The notes beneath the pieces are model-generated. The model did not search any database. It worked only from the letters and a program-made list of their open reading frames with translations, and was not told where the DNA came from. A stretch of DNA of 64,000 nt from contig NZ_JADMKV010000015.1 of NCBI RefSeq assembly GCF_015476545.1, positions 1 through 64,000 of the forward strand, written 5' to 3'. The stretch comes from Methylobacter sp. BlB1. Lineage in GTDB: Bacteria > Pseudomonadota > Gammaproteobacteria > Methylococcales > Methylomonadaceae. The translations under genes and the position numbers were made by a program. Below are positions 1 through 9,668 of this stretch, piece after piece; position 1 is the first letter of the stretch; each line of letters starts with the position of its first letter.

Positions 1-47
1 TGGTGAGCCCTTCGGCTGCGCTCAGGACAGGCTTGTCGAACCATGAA
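1..47. repeat. Partial dispersed intergenic repeat at the window edge
   Basis: The first ~47 bases read as one end of the widespread proteobacterial repeat whose complement begins with GGTTCGACAAGCC and continues CTGAGCGCAGCCGAAGGGC. These repeats sit between genes in many copies per genome. Only one copy, cut by the window edge, is visible. Recognition is from memory of the family, not from a second copy here. Confidence 0.5.
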
Positions 48-313
48 TGGCTTAATGACTTGGCATTGGCTGTTGGAATGCCCGGATAGCGCAAAGTCTG
101 ATAATTGAGCCTGCATTTTTGGAATGAACCGAATGCAGGGATAGAATTTTCCGTACAGACAATTAACGCTTTATCCTGACTGTGCCGCGTCAATGAGCCG
201 CAACATTGGCAGAGCGGTTATAACAGTGCAATTCCGCAGTGATGACGTTAAAATGAGCATCAATATAGTCACTAACGCTTATCCGCAGCGAATTTCTACC
301 TTAAGATTAAAGA
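48..313. other. Non-coding leader upstream of rfbC
   Basis: No convincing gene is seen on either strand. The stretch carries a possible promoter (242-269) for the dTDP-rhamnose genes. No strong ribosome binding site precedes the rfbC ATG; only an A-rich stretch does. Confidence 0.5.
242..269 (+). promoter_or_regulatory. Possible sigma-70 promoter for rfbCD
   Basis: ATGACG (242-247) and TATAGT (264-269) are separated by 16 bases and match the -35 and -10 consensus at 4/6 and 5/6. Transcription would begin near 276, about 38 bases before rfbC. This rests on the match alone. Confidence 0.35.
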
Positions 314-859
314 ATGAAAATAATCCCAACAAAAATTCCCGATGTATTTATCCTGGAACCTAAAGTATTCGGCGACCAACGCGGCTTTTTTCTGGAGAGC
401 TACAACCAGCAGAAATTTCAGAATGCAACTGGCATAAAAGCGGCTTTTGTGCAGGATAATCATTCCTGCTCGGGCAAAAACGTCTTAAGAGGGTTGCATT
501 ATCAGGTAAAGCACCCGCAGGATAAGCTGGTGCGCGTGGTGCGGGGCAGCGTATTTGACGTGGCCGTCGATTTGAGAAAATCATCATCGACATTCGGCCA
601 TTGGGTCGGCGTCGAGTTAAGCGAAGAAAATCACCGGCAATTGTGGGTGCCCGCAGGTTTTGCCCATGGCTTTCTAGTGCTGTCCGAACAGGCGGACTTC
701 CTGTATAAAACCACCGATTACTACGCGCCGGAATATGAGCGCTGCATCCGCTGGGATGATCCCGACATCGGCATCGCATGGCCGGAAGACTGTGTGCCCA
801 GTCTTTCCGCCAAGGATCAGCAAGGCGTCTCGTTCCGTGAAGCCGAGGTGTTTGCATGA
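314..859 (+). CDS. rfbC: dTDP-4-dehydrorhamnose 3,5-epimerase
   Basis: Epimerises C3 and C5 of dTDP-4-keto-6-deoxy-D-glucose, the third step to dTDP-L-rhamnose, in the cytoplasm. The 181-residue product is full length for RmlC and is a single cupin-type jelly roll. Visible family motifs are RGFF (23-26), RGLHYQ (59-64, with the expected catalytic His62), the DKLVRV strand (Lys71) and FAHGF (117-121). Its last four bases overlap the rfbD start, so the two are translationally coupled. The order rfbC-rfbD-rfbB-rfbA is a shuffled version of the common rml cluster. Confidence 0.96.
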   Translation: MKIIPTKIPDVFILEPKVFGDQRGFFLESYNQQKFQNATGIKAAFVQDNHSCSGKNVLRGLHYQVKHPQDKLVRVVRGSVFDVAVDLRKSSSTFGHWVGVELSEENHRQLWVPAGFAHGFLVLSEQADFLYKTTDYYAPEYERCIRWDDPDIGIAWPEDCVPSLSAKDQQGVSFREAEVFA

Positions 860-1743
860 AAATCCTGCTGACAGGCTGCAGCGGTCAGGTAGGCTGGGAG
901 CTGGCCAGAGCCTTATTGCCTCTTGGCGAGGTCATTGCCGTCAATCGCTCGCAGGCCGATCTTTCCGATCCTGACGGGTTGCGCCGTACTGTTCAGAAGC
1001 TTAATCCGGATGTTATTGTCAACCCGGCCGCTTATACGGCTGTCGATAAAGCGGAATCAGAACGGGATCTGGCATTCCTGATCAATGCGGAAGCGCCCCG
1101 CGTGTTAGCCGAAGAAGCGGCGAAAAATGCATCGCTGCTGATTCATTATTCCACCGACTATGTCTTTGATGGCACCAAGCATGCGCCTTATACGGAAGAC
1201 GATGCCGTTCATCCCGTCAACGTCTATGGCCAGAGCAAGCTGGCCGGCGAACAGGCGATTCAGGCAACCGGAGCGGATCATCTGATTCTCCGCACATCCT
1301 GGGTCTATGCGGCCAGAGGGCAGAATTTCCTGAAAACCATTTTGCGCCTGGCGGCGGAGCGCGAAGAATTGAATATCGTGGCCGATCAGATCGGCTCGCC
1401 CACTTGGGCGCGCCTGATCGCCGAAACCACGGCGCATGTGCTCAGGCAGTCCCTGCTTGAAAGACAGCAAGGCGGCTTCAGCTCAGGCATTTACAATCTG
1501 ACCTCGGCGGGTGAAACGTCCTGGCATGGCTTTGCTCAGGCGATCGTTGAGATCGCCCGTCAGCAAGGAACGCAGCCATTAAAAAACCGCATCATCAATC
1601 CGATACCGACGACGGATTATCCAGTACCGGCCAAACGCCCGCTCAACTCGCGGCTATCAACAAACCGCCTGGAGCAGCGTTTCGGTTTGAAAATGCCAAC
1701 CTGGGACAATGCGCTGAGGCTTTGCATGGCTGATATGGTTTAA
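856..1743 (+). CDS. rfbD: dTDP-4-dehydrorhamnose reductase
   Basis: Reduces dTDP-4-keto-L-rhamnose to dTDP-L-rhamnose with NAD(P)H. The 295-residue extended SDR has the dinucleotide-binding motif TGCSGQVG (6-13), the STDYVFDG active-site strand (99-106) and catalytic Tyr124/Lys128 in YGQSK, all typical of RmlD. The ATG lies inside the end of rfbC (4-base overlap). It is followed by a 353-bp spacer rather than directly by rfbB. Confidence 0.95.
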   Translation: MKILLTGCSGQVGWELARALLPLGEVIAVNRSQADLSDPDGLRRTVQKLNPDVIVNPAAYTAVDKAESERDLAFLINAEAPRVLAEEAAKNASLLIHYSTDYVFDGTKHAPYTEDDAVHPVNVYGQSKLAGEQAIQATGADHLILRTSWVYAARGQNFLKTILRLAAEREELNIVADQIGSPTWARLIAETTAHVLRQSLLERQQGGFSSGIYNLTSAGETSWHGFAQAIVEIARQQGTQPLKNRIINPIPTTDYPVPAKRPLNSRLSTNRLEQRFGLKMPTWDNALRLCMADMV

Positions 1744-2096
1744 AAGCAGAAACTGTAACTTGAATATTGATGTCAGTAGTAGGGTGGAGTTTAAGCTGTA
1801 GGGTCGAATTCATTCGACCTGGGACGTGCGTTAGGTTTTCCTGAAGGCGGTAGGTTTTTGTCGAGTGCGAATACCCGCAAGGGGCACAAGTGAATTCGCA
1901 CATACGCGTGCATAGCATCGCTTTCATGTGAAACGAAGACCGGCTTTAAAACGTGTTGCTAGTAAGTACGGTAAAAAGCGGGAAAAAATACGGCCCGAAC
2001 GCAACACAGTTAAGTAAAAAAATTAAGATCACGGTAAGTTCACCATGAGATATTTGCCGTGAGTTGACTTTGGAACAGAGCAATTAAACATAACAT
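1744..2096. other. 353-bp non-coding spacer splitting the rml genes
   Basis: No credible gene. It contains two imperfectly related inverted repeats (1802-1819 and 1865-1901) and an AT-rich last 100 bases. A TTGACT at 2064-2069 could be a -35 box for rfbB, but no good -10 box sits at the right distance and no Shine-Dalgarno sequence precedes the rfbB ATG. Confidence 0.5.
1802..1901. repeat. Pair of inverted repeats, likely a dispersed intergenic element
   Basis: GGTCGAAT (1802-1809) is followed after two bases by its complement ATTCGACC (1812-1819). GTGCGAAT (1865-1872) has its complement ATTCGCAC at 1894-1901. The cores CGAAT/ATTCG are shared. This resembles the short palindromic dispersed repeats between genes of many gammaproteobacteria; whether it is multicopy cannot be seen here. 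Confidence 0.45.
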
Positions 2097-3161
2097 ATGA
2101 AAATATTAGTCACTGGAGGTGCCGGGTTTATAGGCTCGGCTCTGGTTCGTTATCTGATCAATGACACCGAACACAGCGTTATCAATGTCGACAAGCTCAC
2201 CTATGCGGGCAATCTCGAATCGCTCAAATCGATAGAAGCCAATGCGCGCTACCATTTTGAACAGGTCGATATCTGCGATGCCGCCAAAATGGAGCAGCTA
2301 TTCCAGCACTATCAGCCCGATGCGGTCATGCATCTGGCGGCCGAATCCCATGTAGACCGCTCCATCGATGGTCCGGCCGCCTTCATACAAGCCAATATCG
2401 TCGGCACTTATACGTTGCTGGAAGCCGCACGCCAATACTGGCAGGCAATGGCTGACGCGCAAAGGCAAGCGTTTCGTTTTCACCATATCTCGACCGACGA
2501 AGTCTACGGTGCCTTGGGCGAGACCGGGCTTTTTACCGAAGAAACCGCCTATGATCCAAGCTCGCCCTATTCGGCCAGCAAGGCCTCATCGGACCATTTA
2601 GTCAGAGCCTGGCATCGGACTTATGGCCTGCCGGTGATCGTCACCAACTGCTCAAACAATTACGGGCCTTTCCACTTCCCCGAAAAACTCATACCGCTGG
2701 TGATTCTGAATGCCATGGAAGGCAAGCCGCTGCCTGTCTACGGCAAGGGTGATCAGATACGCGACTGGCTTTATGTCGAGGATCATGCGCGGGCGCTTTA
2801 TAAGGTCGTGACCGAAGGCAGCGTAGGGCAGACCTACAATATCGGTGGTCACAACGAAAAAACCAATCTTGAAGTCGTCAAGACCATCTGTGGCATTCTG
2901 GATGACTTAATGCCCGATCACCCCGGAAACATAACGCGCTATGAAGAATTGATCACGCATGTAACGGACCGTCCCGGACATGATAAGCGCTATGCCATCG
3001 ATGCGAGTAAAATCAATAAGGAGCTCAATTGGGCGCCGAAAGAAACCTTTGAAACCGGCATCAGGAAAACCGTGCAATGGTATATCGATAATCCAGCCTG
3101 GTGGCAAAGCGTGCAGGATGGCAGTTATCGGCGCGAACGGTTAGGCTTGGGTACAAAGTAA
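2097..3161 (+). CDS. rfbB: dTDP-glucose 4,6-dehydratase
   Basis: Converts dTDP-glucose to dTDP-4-keto-6-deoxyglucose, the second step to dTDP-L-rhamnose. The 354-residue product has the NAD-binding motif GGAGFIG (7-13), the dehydratase signature Thr-Asp-Glu in STDEVYG (132-138) and Tyr158-x3-Lys162 in YSASK. Length and motifs are textbook for RmlB. It is followed 44 bases later by rfbA, preceded by an AGGAAA ribosome binding site, so the two form a transcriptional pair. Confidence 0.96.
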   Translation: MKILVTGGAGFIGSALVRYLINDTEHSVINVDKLTYAGNLESLKSIEANARYHFEQVDICDAAKMEQLFQHYQPDAVMHLAAESHVDRSIDGPAAFIQANIVGTYTLLEAARQYWQAMADAQRQAFRFHHISTDEVYGALGETGLFTEETAYDPSSPYSASKASSDHLVRAWHRTYGLPVIVTNCSNNYGPFHFPEKLIPLVILNAMEGKPLPVYGKGDQIRDWLYVEDHARALYKVVTEGSVGQTYNIGGHNEKTNLEVVKTICGILDDLMPDHPGNITRYEELITHVTDRPGHDKRYAIDASKINKELNWAPKETFETGIRKTVQWYIDNPAWWQSVQDGSYRRERLGLGTK

Positions 3162-3205
3162 AAAAACAGACAACTCTGAATCACTACCGACAGGAAACAT
3201 AGACC

Positions 3206-4072
3206 ATGAAAGGAATAATATTGGCAGGTGGCTCGGGAACGCGCTTGCATCCCGTTACCTTAGGCATCTCAAAACAACTCTTGCCGGTTTACGACAAGCC
3301 CATGATTTATTACCCGCTGAGCATTTTCATGCTGGCGGGCATACAGGAAGTGCTCATCATCTCAACGCCGCAGGATATCGGCCGGTTTGAGCAGCTATTA
3401 GGCGACGGCAGCCAATGGGGCATGCAGCTTGAATATGCTGTCCAGCCCTCGCCGGACGGCTTGGCCCAGGCTTTCATTATCGGCGAGAAATTTATAGGGA
3501 ATGATCCATGCGCATTAATACTGGGAGACAACCTGTTTTATGGGCATGATTTGGAGAAACTGCTGAAACGCTCGGTGCAAAAGACAAAGGGCGCAACCGT
3601 TTTCGCTTATCCCGTGCAGGATCCGGAACGTTATGGCGTTGTTGAGTTTGACGGTGAAGGAACCGCCGTCTCGCTGGAAGAAAAGCCGCTTAAGCCCAAA
3701 TCCCGCTATGCGGTGACTGGCCTTTATTTTTACGACAATCAGGTCGTGGAGATTGCCAAATCGATAAAGCCTTCGGCCCGCGGCGAGCTGGAAATCACCG
3801 ATGTCAACCGCTGCTATCTGGAGCAGAACACCTTGTCCGTGGAGCTGATGGGCCGCGGCATGGCCTGGCTGGATACCGGCACGCATGAGTCCCTGCTGGA
3901 TGCATCGCAATTCATACAGACCATTGAAAAACGGCAGGGGCTGAAAATAGCTTGTCTGGAAGAAATTGCTTGGCGCAATGGCTGGATTGATGATGACAAG
4001 CTCAGGCAGTTAATGAAGCCGTTGCTGAAGAGCGAGTATGGTAATTATCTGATGAGGCTGCTTGAGAAGTGA
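3206..4072 (+). CDS. rfbA: Glucose-1-phosphate thymidylyltransferase
   Basis: Forms dTDP-glucose from dTTP and glucose-1-phosphate, the committed and usually feedback-regulated step to dTDP-L-rhamnose. The 288-residue product carries the nucleotidyltransferase motif LAGGSGTRL (6-14), the downstream EEKP motif and the [11 protein letters not shown] segment of RmlA. It ends the rml block; the next gene runs on the opposite strand after a 138-bp convergent spacer containing a short palindrome (AATTTCCGGAAATT). Confidence 0.96.
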   Translation: MKGIILAGGSGTRLHPVTLGISKQLLPVYDKPMIYYPLSIFMLAGIQEVLIISTPQDIGRFEQLLGDGSQWGMQLEYAVQPSPDGLAQAFIIGEKFIGNDPCALILGDNLFYGHDLEKLLKRSVQKTKGATVFAYPVQDPERYGVVEFDGEGTAVSLEEKPLKPKSRYAVTGLYFYDNQVVEIAKSIKPSARGELEITDVNRCYLEQNTLSVELMGRGMAWLDTGTHESLLDASQFIQTIEKRQGLKIACLEEIAWRNGWIDDDKLRQLMKPLLKSEYGNYLMRLLEK

Positions 4073-4210
4073 GTTTGTTGATGGCAATGTTTAAAGACGT
4101 TGCTGTTACTGAGCTTGCTAATCCTGCGAAATATCCGGAGTTCAAACTTTTATAGTTGAATTTCCGGAAATTCGTAGAATTTGGTTTGGACGCTACGGTT
4201 AGCGCAACCG

Positions 4211-6490
4211 TCAATTCAAAGGATTATGCTCAAGTGAAGCTGAATGGTCTTCGGTTTCCACGGGCACGAGTTCATAACCTTCAAGTGTTACGTCATCTTC
4301 TGCGCCAACATACACACGGATTTCGATGTCTTCTACGGGCGCATCAAGCTGAACCTGCCCTTCTGCCAGTAATCCACCGTCATGTATGGTCGGGTGCAAT
4401 GTAAATTTTCCATATTCAATTGTGCCCTTGCCTGATACCACATCAACCCAGGTGGAAGATGTCATATTTCCTTTTCCGCGAACAAGAAGCTTATAGTTTC
4501 CAGCCTCCATCGAAACACGAGGGCCAAAATGAAGGAAACCAGCCCTACCAGTACTTACTAGTTTACCTTTTTGCACTGTCCCAACATGCGAAGGCGTTGT
4601 TGAAACGAAGCTCATTCGCTTTAAACATTCAGGCAACAGACACAACTTTTTATTAATAATAGATTCAAAGACTCCTTGCTGAGCCAAATGAGCAATTTCT
4701 GGTTTCAGACGTACTACTACATAAAAATCTCGATTTTCAATGTGAACACCTTCAGAACTGTTGAGCCTCGCCAAGGATGGTCCAAGTGCATCTTTGAACT
4801 GAACAAGATATGGCGATTGATGTGATTCCCATAGCATTTCGATATAAGGAAGGAGGATAACAACATCAGCTTCATTTTTAGCGAGTAATAGTAGAACCCG
4901 ATCAGCAAAGCCATAATCTACGCTCTCCTTTGGAAATTGATGCATTATTTCTGGCCAATGCGATCTTGCTTCTAGCAGATTTTTATCCCCACCAATATTA
5001 AACGTAACAATGTTTAATTGAGAAGCAACATAGTTCACCAGAAAATCATTTCTCCAAGGGAGAAAAGCTACTTTTTCGTGTGGAGAAACTATTTTCCGCA
5101 TCTCTTCTATCAGTTCAGCATCAAGGCTGAGAAACTGCTCACGATGTTTAATATCGCTTTTCAATTTCTGCGGCAAATTGGGAAGGTTAAGAAAGGTAAT
5201 TACACTAATTACTAAGGCTGCGCCAGCGCTTATCGTTCTTTTGTTATCGCTCGACATTGCGAGGACGATTAACATCCAAGCACTAAAAACGCCCAACGCC
5301 CCCCACCGGTAGCTTGCTCTCATGTTCTTGAATCCCGGAAGATACTCTGAAAGCAGAGCCGACCCCGTTGGTGCTATAGAGTATTTCTCTGCCATCATTA
5401 CACCGACCTCCTCTCCAATGGGTTTTACCGAATTCACTTTAAGAGAAGGTCCAAGCGCCATGTAGAAACCAAAAGCCGCAACAAGAATTAATCCGATAGT
5501 AATTTTTTTTTTACCAAAAATATAAAAGGCCGCCCAAATTGAGCCAATAATAACAGGAATTGAAAAAGAGGTTGTCCAAACCGAAGCATCACCGAAAAAA
5601 ACATCCTCTGAGCGTGGAATGCTCCAACCAATGAGATCAGGCAACCAATGTATACCTTCAGTTGGAATCAGTAGAAAAGTAAGATCGACTCCCCAGCCTC
5701 TAAAAAAATCTATTGGCACTTGCTCAAATTGCGTTTTTCCTATATAGAACGTATAAAGCAAATACGCAATAACCAAACTAAAGAAATGAATAGGAAACGA
5801 GAACCATATCAGTCTTCGTCTGCTCCCTTTCTCACTTATGAACTGCCAAACGCCCAATAGACTGACCCCAACGGCAAACATCATGAAACTGTAGCCGTCC
5901 ATGAAGATAGAAATTAAACAAAGTACCAGATAGAAAAACGTTTTATTCACGATATTCCACTTTGTGAGCTTCCCTATCTGATATTTGGGATCAAAGAGAT
6001 ATAGTGCTGCAAGAAAATAGAATGAGAATAAGCTTATTCCGGTAGAAAGCATCGAATAATGAGCATGGGCCCAAATAACCGGCATTGTCATCCAAGAGAT
6101 TGCTCCTAATATTGATAGCTTGGGGTGGACTGAAAAATATCGACCAATCTTGTATGCTGAGATAAAAGCAATAGATAGCCACAACGCAACCATTAAAGAA
6201 TAAGCATCGGCTGGGTGAAGACCGAGCTTAATGAATACTGCCACAGGCCAGGCTCCGGCGAGGCCAAATGCAATAGCTGCAGGTTCGGGAGCGCCAAAGT
6301 TTCGCGCATAAATATTAAAGATCCCTTCATTCAAGAATGATTGGGAAAATCCAATAACCCAAGCAGCCTGTGCAAAAGTAGGCATTGAAAAAAAAGGTAG
6401 AGCCCCTTGCACTAATAAGATAAATAACAAGGCAAAGATAAACAGCAAAACTTCTCCTTTCTTAAACTTACTTTCAATAACTTGACTCAT
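4211..6490 (-). CDS. Polytopic membrane protein with soluble C-terminal domain, GT-C-like
   Basis: 759 residues. About the first 440 form a dozen or so hydrophobic segments; the last ~310 are soluble and end in a beta-rich segment. I do not recognise a named family with certainty. The architecture (many membrane spans, then an extracytoplasmic domain) and the company of a DPM1-like GT2 and a flippase-like protein fit a GT-C glycosyltransferase using a polyprenyl-phosphate sugar in the periplasm. It overlaps the upstream gene by 17 bases and ends the minus-strand operon. Base composition is visibly AT-richer than the flanking rml genes, suggesting transfer. A plain unknown membrane protein remains possible. 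Confidence 0.6.
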   Translation of the reverse strand: MSQVIESKFKKGEVLLFIFALLFILLVQGALPFFSMPTFAQAAWVIGFSQSFLNEGIFNIYARNFGAPEPAAIAFGLAGAWPVAVFIKLGLHPADAYSLMVALWLSIAFISAYKIGRYFSVHPKLSILGAISWMTMPVIWAHAHYSMLSTGISLFSFYFLAALYLFDPKYQIGKLTKWNIVNKTFFYLVLCLISIFMDGYSFMMFAVGVSLLGVWQFISEKGSRRRLIWFSFPIHFFSLVIAYLLYTFYIGKTQFEQVPIDFFRGWGVDLTFLLIPTEGIHWLPDLIGWSIPRSEDVFFGDASVWTTSFSIPVIIGSIWAAFYIFGKKKITIGLILVAAFGFYMALGPSLKVNSVKPIGEEVGVMMAEKYSIAPTGSALLSEYLPGFKNMRASYRWGALGVFSAWMLIVLAMSSDNKRTISAGAALVISVITFLNLPNLPQKLKSDIKHREQFLSLDAELIEEMRKIVSPHEKVAFLPWRNDFLVNYVASQLNIVTFNIGGDKNLLEARSHWPEIMHQFPKESVDYGFADRVLLLLAKNEADVVILLPYIEMLWESHQSPYLVQFKDALGPSLARLNSSEGVHIENRDFYVVVRLKPEIAHLAQQGVFESIINKKLCLLPECLKRMSFVSTTPSHVGTVQKGKLVSTGRAGFLHFGPRVSMEAGNYKLLVRGKGNMTSSTWVDVVSGKGTIEYGKFTLHPTIHDGGLLAEGQVQLDAPVEDIEIRVYVGAEDDVTLEGYELVPVETEDHSASLEHNPLN

Positions 6491-7352
6491 AACTACTAGA
6501 GCTTGGTTTTATAAATGTCGCAGTCAAAAAATAAAGAAAATCCCCTGCCACTGTTACTATCCGTCCTAACACTATCGCCAGTAACAAATCAGCCTCTGCC
6601 ACTGCACCCTTGAGCAGAAACAGCAACACCAGCTCCCGTACTCCCACCCCGGCCGGAGCGCCCGGAGTCACCAGTCCTGCAAGCCAGGCAATCACATAAG
6701 AGCCACATAAAACGGAAAAAGTGGAAAAGGTGACGACAGCAGGCGCAACAAGAAATAAAGCTCCCATGAACACTGTGCCTGATATCGTCAGGAAAAAGAT
6801 TTGCCAGATGAACGTTGCGCTGGCTGCCGGCGATAGCAGCCAGCGCAACGTGATGATGCCCATTACTGTTATCAAGCCAAACGCCTCTGCCGAGACGGGC
6901 ACGGGTAATGTCGGCCATACCAGCGGCGTGGCAAGGACTCCGAACAGCGCGCCGGCTGCGGCAATCAGTCCCAATTCCCACAGCGTCGACTTGGCCAGCG
7001 CGCCGGCCGGCAGACCGGCTGCCATGCCCAGGGCTTGCCGGCCGGCTAGGTGAAAGATGTTGCCGGGTACATACTTGGCAAGCTGCGACAAGCCATAAGT
7101 CTTTACGGCCCATTTTCTCTCAACTTCCATATTGAAAAAAGCCAGCAGATGCCACCACGCCTGAGCCAGCAATACATTGGCTGCGCCGTACACGAGTGCA
7201 AGCAGGCCGATCAGTGACCAGGCGGTTGTGTCAAAACGGGTGAGATCAATTTGTTCCATATAGGTGTTCAGCCGCATAAAGACGAACACCACGCCGAGCA
7301 AACCCAGCGATCCACCTATAATGTGGAGCCAGCGTTTCAGGGAAAAATGCAT
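6474..7352 (-). CDS. Flippase-like membrane protein (LPG synthase TM / UPF0104 family)
   Basis: 292 residues with about eight membrane spans. The segment [14 protein letters not shown] (about 93-106) and the late GVGVRELVL motif are characteristic of the lysylphosphatidylglycerol-synthase TM (AglD/MprF-like) family, members of which are linked to moving or using lipid-linked sugars or aminoacyl lipids. Lacking the soluble MprF aminoacyl-transfer domain, it is probably not an LPG synthase. Next to a DPM1-like GT2 it may flip polyprenyl-phosphate sugars (inference). It overlaps the 759-residue protein gene by 17 bases. Confidence 0.7.
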   Translation of the reverse strand: MHFSLKRWLHIIGGSLGLLGVVFVFMRLNTYMEQIDLTRFDTTAWSLIGLLALVYGAANVLLAQAWWHLLAFFNMEVERKWAVKTYGLSQLAKYVPGNIFHLAGRQALGMAAGLPAGALAKSTLWELGLIAAAGALFGVLATPLVWPTLPVPVSAEAFGLITVMGIITLRWLLSPAASATFIWQIFFLTISGTVFMGALFLVAPAVVTFSTFSVLCGSYVIAWLAGLVTPGAPAGVGVRELVLLFLLKGAVAEADLLLAIVLGRIVTVAGDFLYFLTATFIKPSSSSYESSY

Positions 7353-7362
7353 ACAGGGCAGT

Positions 7363-7998
7363 CTAATGTTTTACTCGGCAGAGCAACATGGTCCAGGGTA
7401 GCGGCGTTTTGACTTCGACGATATCGAAGTAATGGCCTACGAGATCAATGAATGTCTTGGCAGACCAGTGCTGAATATGGCCCGGTGTATTGCCCAGGCT
7501 CGTCAGATACTTTCCCCTGGCCAAATTGAGAGCACACCAGATCGGTTCGCGAGGCACGCTTAAAATGACATAATCGGTTGCGACTCGCTGAAGTGCGGCC
7601 AATCCGGCCTCTGGTCGCTCAAGATGCTCAAGTACCTCGCAGCACACAATCAGGTCGGCGCTATCGTGTCCCGGCTCTATGTCATAAATGCTGCGAGCGG
7701 CAAAAATGCTGGGCGATATGCCCCGGTTCTTTGCGTTTTCATGCGCAAGGCCTATAACCTTTTCAGAGAAATCACTGCCGCGCGCCTTGATGCCCTGCTG
7801 GTTCCAATCCAAAACCCAGTAACCTTCACCGCATCCGATCTCATGGATGGTTTCTGGCTTCACTTTGATAACCAGACTGGAAAGCGCGTCGGCAAATCCT
7901 TTCATGAGCCAGCGCACGACAGGATTTTTTGATCCATACTTATCGTACGCATTGCCTACCACGATTCCGTCTTCTTGCAGTCCGCCGGAAATTTTCAT
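7363..7998 (-). CDS. Class I SAM-dependent methyltransferase
   Basis: 211 residues with the SAM-binding motif I HEIGCGEGYWVL (about 53-64), an acidic motif near SDFSEKVIG and motif IV around DLIVCCEVLEHLERPE (about 109-124), as in MetW/UbiG-like methyltransferases. The substrate is unknown; the operon suggests modification of a glycan or lipid carrier intermediate. It sits one base from the GT2 gene and 10 bases from the flippase-like gene, so co-transcription is likely. Confidence 0.75.
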   Translation of the reverse strand: MKISGGLQEDGIVVGNAYDKYGSKNPVVRWLMKGFADALSSLVIKVKPETIHEIGCGEGYWVLDWNQQGIKARGSDFSEKVIGLAHENAKNRGISPSIFAARSIYDIEPGHDSADLIVCCEVLEHLERPEAGLAALQRVATDYVILSVPREPIWCALNLARGKYLTSLGNTPGHIQHWSAKTFIDLVGHYFDIVEVKTPLPWTMLLCRVKH

Positions 7999-7999
7999 T

Positions 8000-8986
8000 T
8001 TAATGCTCCTTACGAGGATAATGTTCTGTTGTCCGATCGAGTCCCGCGTCAGCTTCTCCTCCTGACTTCAGCCTGAACCGGACATCCTCCAGCAGTTTGC
8101 GGTTCGCCGCCAGCAAATCGGCCAGGAACGCCACCAATATGGCTTGAAATCCCATCGCCAGCAAGGCACCGGCCAGAATCAGGGACTGAACGTGTCCTGC
8201 GCCCTCTCCGCTCAGGTAATTCAACAGGAACCGCAATCCGATCAGGAAGCCCGCGCCAAATAGTATCGCGCCAATCGTCCCGAAAAACCGGAACGGCCGG
8301 TATATGATAAAAATACGAATGATAGTGGCAATGCTGCGCTTGATGTACGAGGGAATGCTTTTTACCAGTCGCGAGGGGCGCAGATCCTCATTCACTCGAA
8401 CGGGCACCGAGGTGATGGCCATATTCTTCTGGCCGGCCTGGATGATGGTTTCCAATGTATAGGTATAGTTGTTGAACACCATCAGACGTTGTGCGGCGGT
8501 GCGGCTTATGGCGCGGAAGCCGCTGGGAGCATCGGGGATGTCGGTATTGCTGGCTACGCGCACCACCCAGCTGCCCAGCTTCTGCAGCATCTTCTTGATG
8601 GGTGAGAAATGTTCTATGGTTTCAATCGGGCGCGCGCCGACCACGATATCGGCCCGATGTTCAAGAATGGGTGCGACCAGTGCCGGAATATCGTCGGCGT
8701 TGTACTGGTTGTCGGCATCGGTATTGACGATGACATCCGCGCCCAGGCGCAGGCAGGCGTCCAGTCCGGTCATGAAGCCGCGCGCCAGGCCCTGGTTGCG
8801 GGTATGGCGTACCACATGATCCACGCCGCACTCACGCGCGACTTTGACGGTATCGTCCTGACTGCCGTCATCGATAATCAGCCATTCGACAGTATCAAAA
8901 CCAGGGACTGTGCGGGGCAATGCCGATAGCGCTATGGAAAGAGTTTTCGCCTCATTGAAGCACGGGATTTGAATGATTAATTTCAA
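8000..8986 (-). CDS. GT2 glycosyltransferase, DPM1/GtrB-like with C-terminal membrane anchor
   Basis: 328 residues. The N-terminal ~220 are a GT-A fold: IPCFNEAKTL (about 5-14), IDDGSQDDT (about 38-46) and the metal-binding NTDADNQY (about 88-95). Two long hydrophobic segments follow (about 235-300). This matches polyprenyl-phosphate-sugar synthases that load a sugar from a nucleotide donor onto undecaprenyl phosphate. It is the first gene of the minus-strand operon, so its product probably feeds the flippase-like and GT-C-like proteins downstream. Confidence 0.8.
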   Translation of the reverse strand: MKLIIQIPCFNEAKTLSIALSALPRTVPGFDTVEWLIIDDGSQDDTVKVARECGVDHVVRHTRNQGLARGFMTGLDACLRLGADVIVNTDADNQYNADDIPALVAPILEHRADIVVGARPIETIEHFSPIKKMLQKLGSWVVRVASNTDIPDAPSGFRAISRTAAQRLMVFNNYTYTLETIIQAGQKNMAITSVPVRVNEDLRPSRLVKSIPSYIKRSIATIIRIFIIYRPFRFFGTIGAILFGAGFLIGLRFLLNYLSGEGAGHVQSLILAGALLAMGFQAILVAFLADLLAANRKLLEDVRFRLKSGGEADAGLDRTTEHYPRKEH

Positions 8987-9032
8987 CGGAACTACCTTGG
9001 TTTTTTATTGCTTTTGTCAAATACAGCCGTTA

Positions 9033-9061
9033 ATCATAATATACGGGAGAATGTACGTCAT
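9033..9061 (-). promoter_or_regulatory. Possible promoter for the minus-strand glycan operon
   Basis: On the minus strand, ATGACG (9061-9056) and TATGAT (9038-9033) are 17 bases apart, matching -35 and -10 boxes at 4/6 and 5/6. This gives a leader of about 40 bases before the GT2 start at 8986. Confidence 0.35.
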
Positions 9062-9296
9062 TCTTTTCATACGATTTTAATAAAAGGGTATCTTTTGCGA
9101 AATAGGCGGCAAATAGCTCCTGGGAGGCAGTAATTATGGGTATTTTAGAATGATGCGTTTTTTATGGTGAGAGTGTAAGGTATTAAAGGTCGCCTGACTT
9201 TGGGTGTTTGTTTATGATGAATGCACCGATGCCTGAGCTGTTCAGTGTGACATTTATTAGCTTATTGATCCTGTATATCATTTGGCAAAATTATAA

Positions 9297-9334
9297 AGAT
9301 TGCAGATATTGCAGATATTGCAGATATTGCAAAC
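9297..9334. repeat. 9-bp tandem repeat (unit TGCAGATAT)
   Basis: The unit TGCAGATAT occurs three times in a row from 9301, with partial copies on each side (AGAT before, TGCA after). As 9 is a multiple of three the tract preserves any reading frame, and one short frame over it reads Cys-Arg-Tyr repeated. It is probably non-coding slippage. Confidence 0.7.
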
Positions 9335-9451
9335 ACAGAATCCATAGAACAAATTTATTGCGTATGCCTCTTTGTAATTGTAAAGTTTTTCTAACAAATA
9401 ATCCGCTCCGTTTTTTAATTGAGGCAATCCTGTTTCACAGCCTCAGGGTTA

Positions 9452-9481
9452 TTGCTCGCTTTCTTCTTCTAAAGGTATAAT
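9452..9481 (+). promoter_or_regulatory. Possible promoter for the manC operon
   Basis: A perfect TATAAT (9476-9481) lies 18 bases after a weak TTGCTC (9452-9457). It would give a leader of about 180 bases before manC. Confidence 0.4.
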
Positions 9482-9668
9482 GCAAGGTCCTATCTGCCGC
9501 TGCTTTTGGGTTTCAATATTTCTCAGTCGAATTTCACAGTTAAATTCATTACTTTGGTTGGAAATGCTCGACTTGTAGTATTGATGGAAAATCAATTAGT
9601 TAAGCGCCATGTTTTATGTGCCGTGTGGGGTGCAGACATTGCAGAGCCATCTAAAAATTTAGAAAAAA

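Larger units (their letters stand above)
8987..9668. other. 682-bp AT-rich divergent intergenic region
   Basis: Lies between the minus-strand glycan operon and manC. It holds a candidate minus-strand promoter (9033-9061), a 9-bp tandem repeat (9297-9334) and a candidate plus-strand promoter (9452-9481). Short open frames exist here but none has a family match I recognise or a convincing start. Confidence 0.6.

Noticed and set aside
360-857. Long open frame antisense to rfbC
   Set aside because: It lies wholly opposite a well-supported gene, has no family similarity and is a composition shadow. Similar antisense frames opposite manC, manB, hisB and bioA were dropped for the same reason.
9208-9480. 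90-codon frame in the divergent spacer with a hydrophobic start
   Set aside because: It runs through the 9-bp tandem repeat (giving Cys-Arg-Tyr repeats), has no clear ribosome binding site and no recognisable family.
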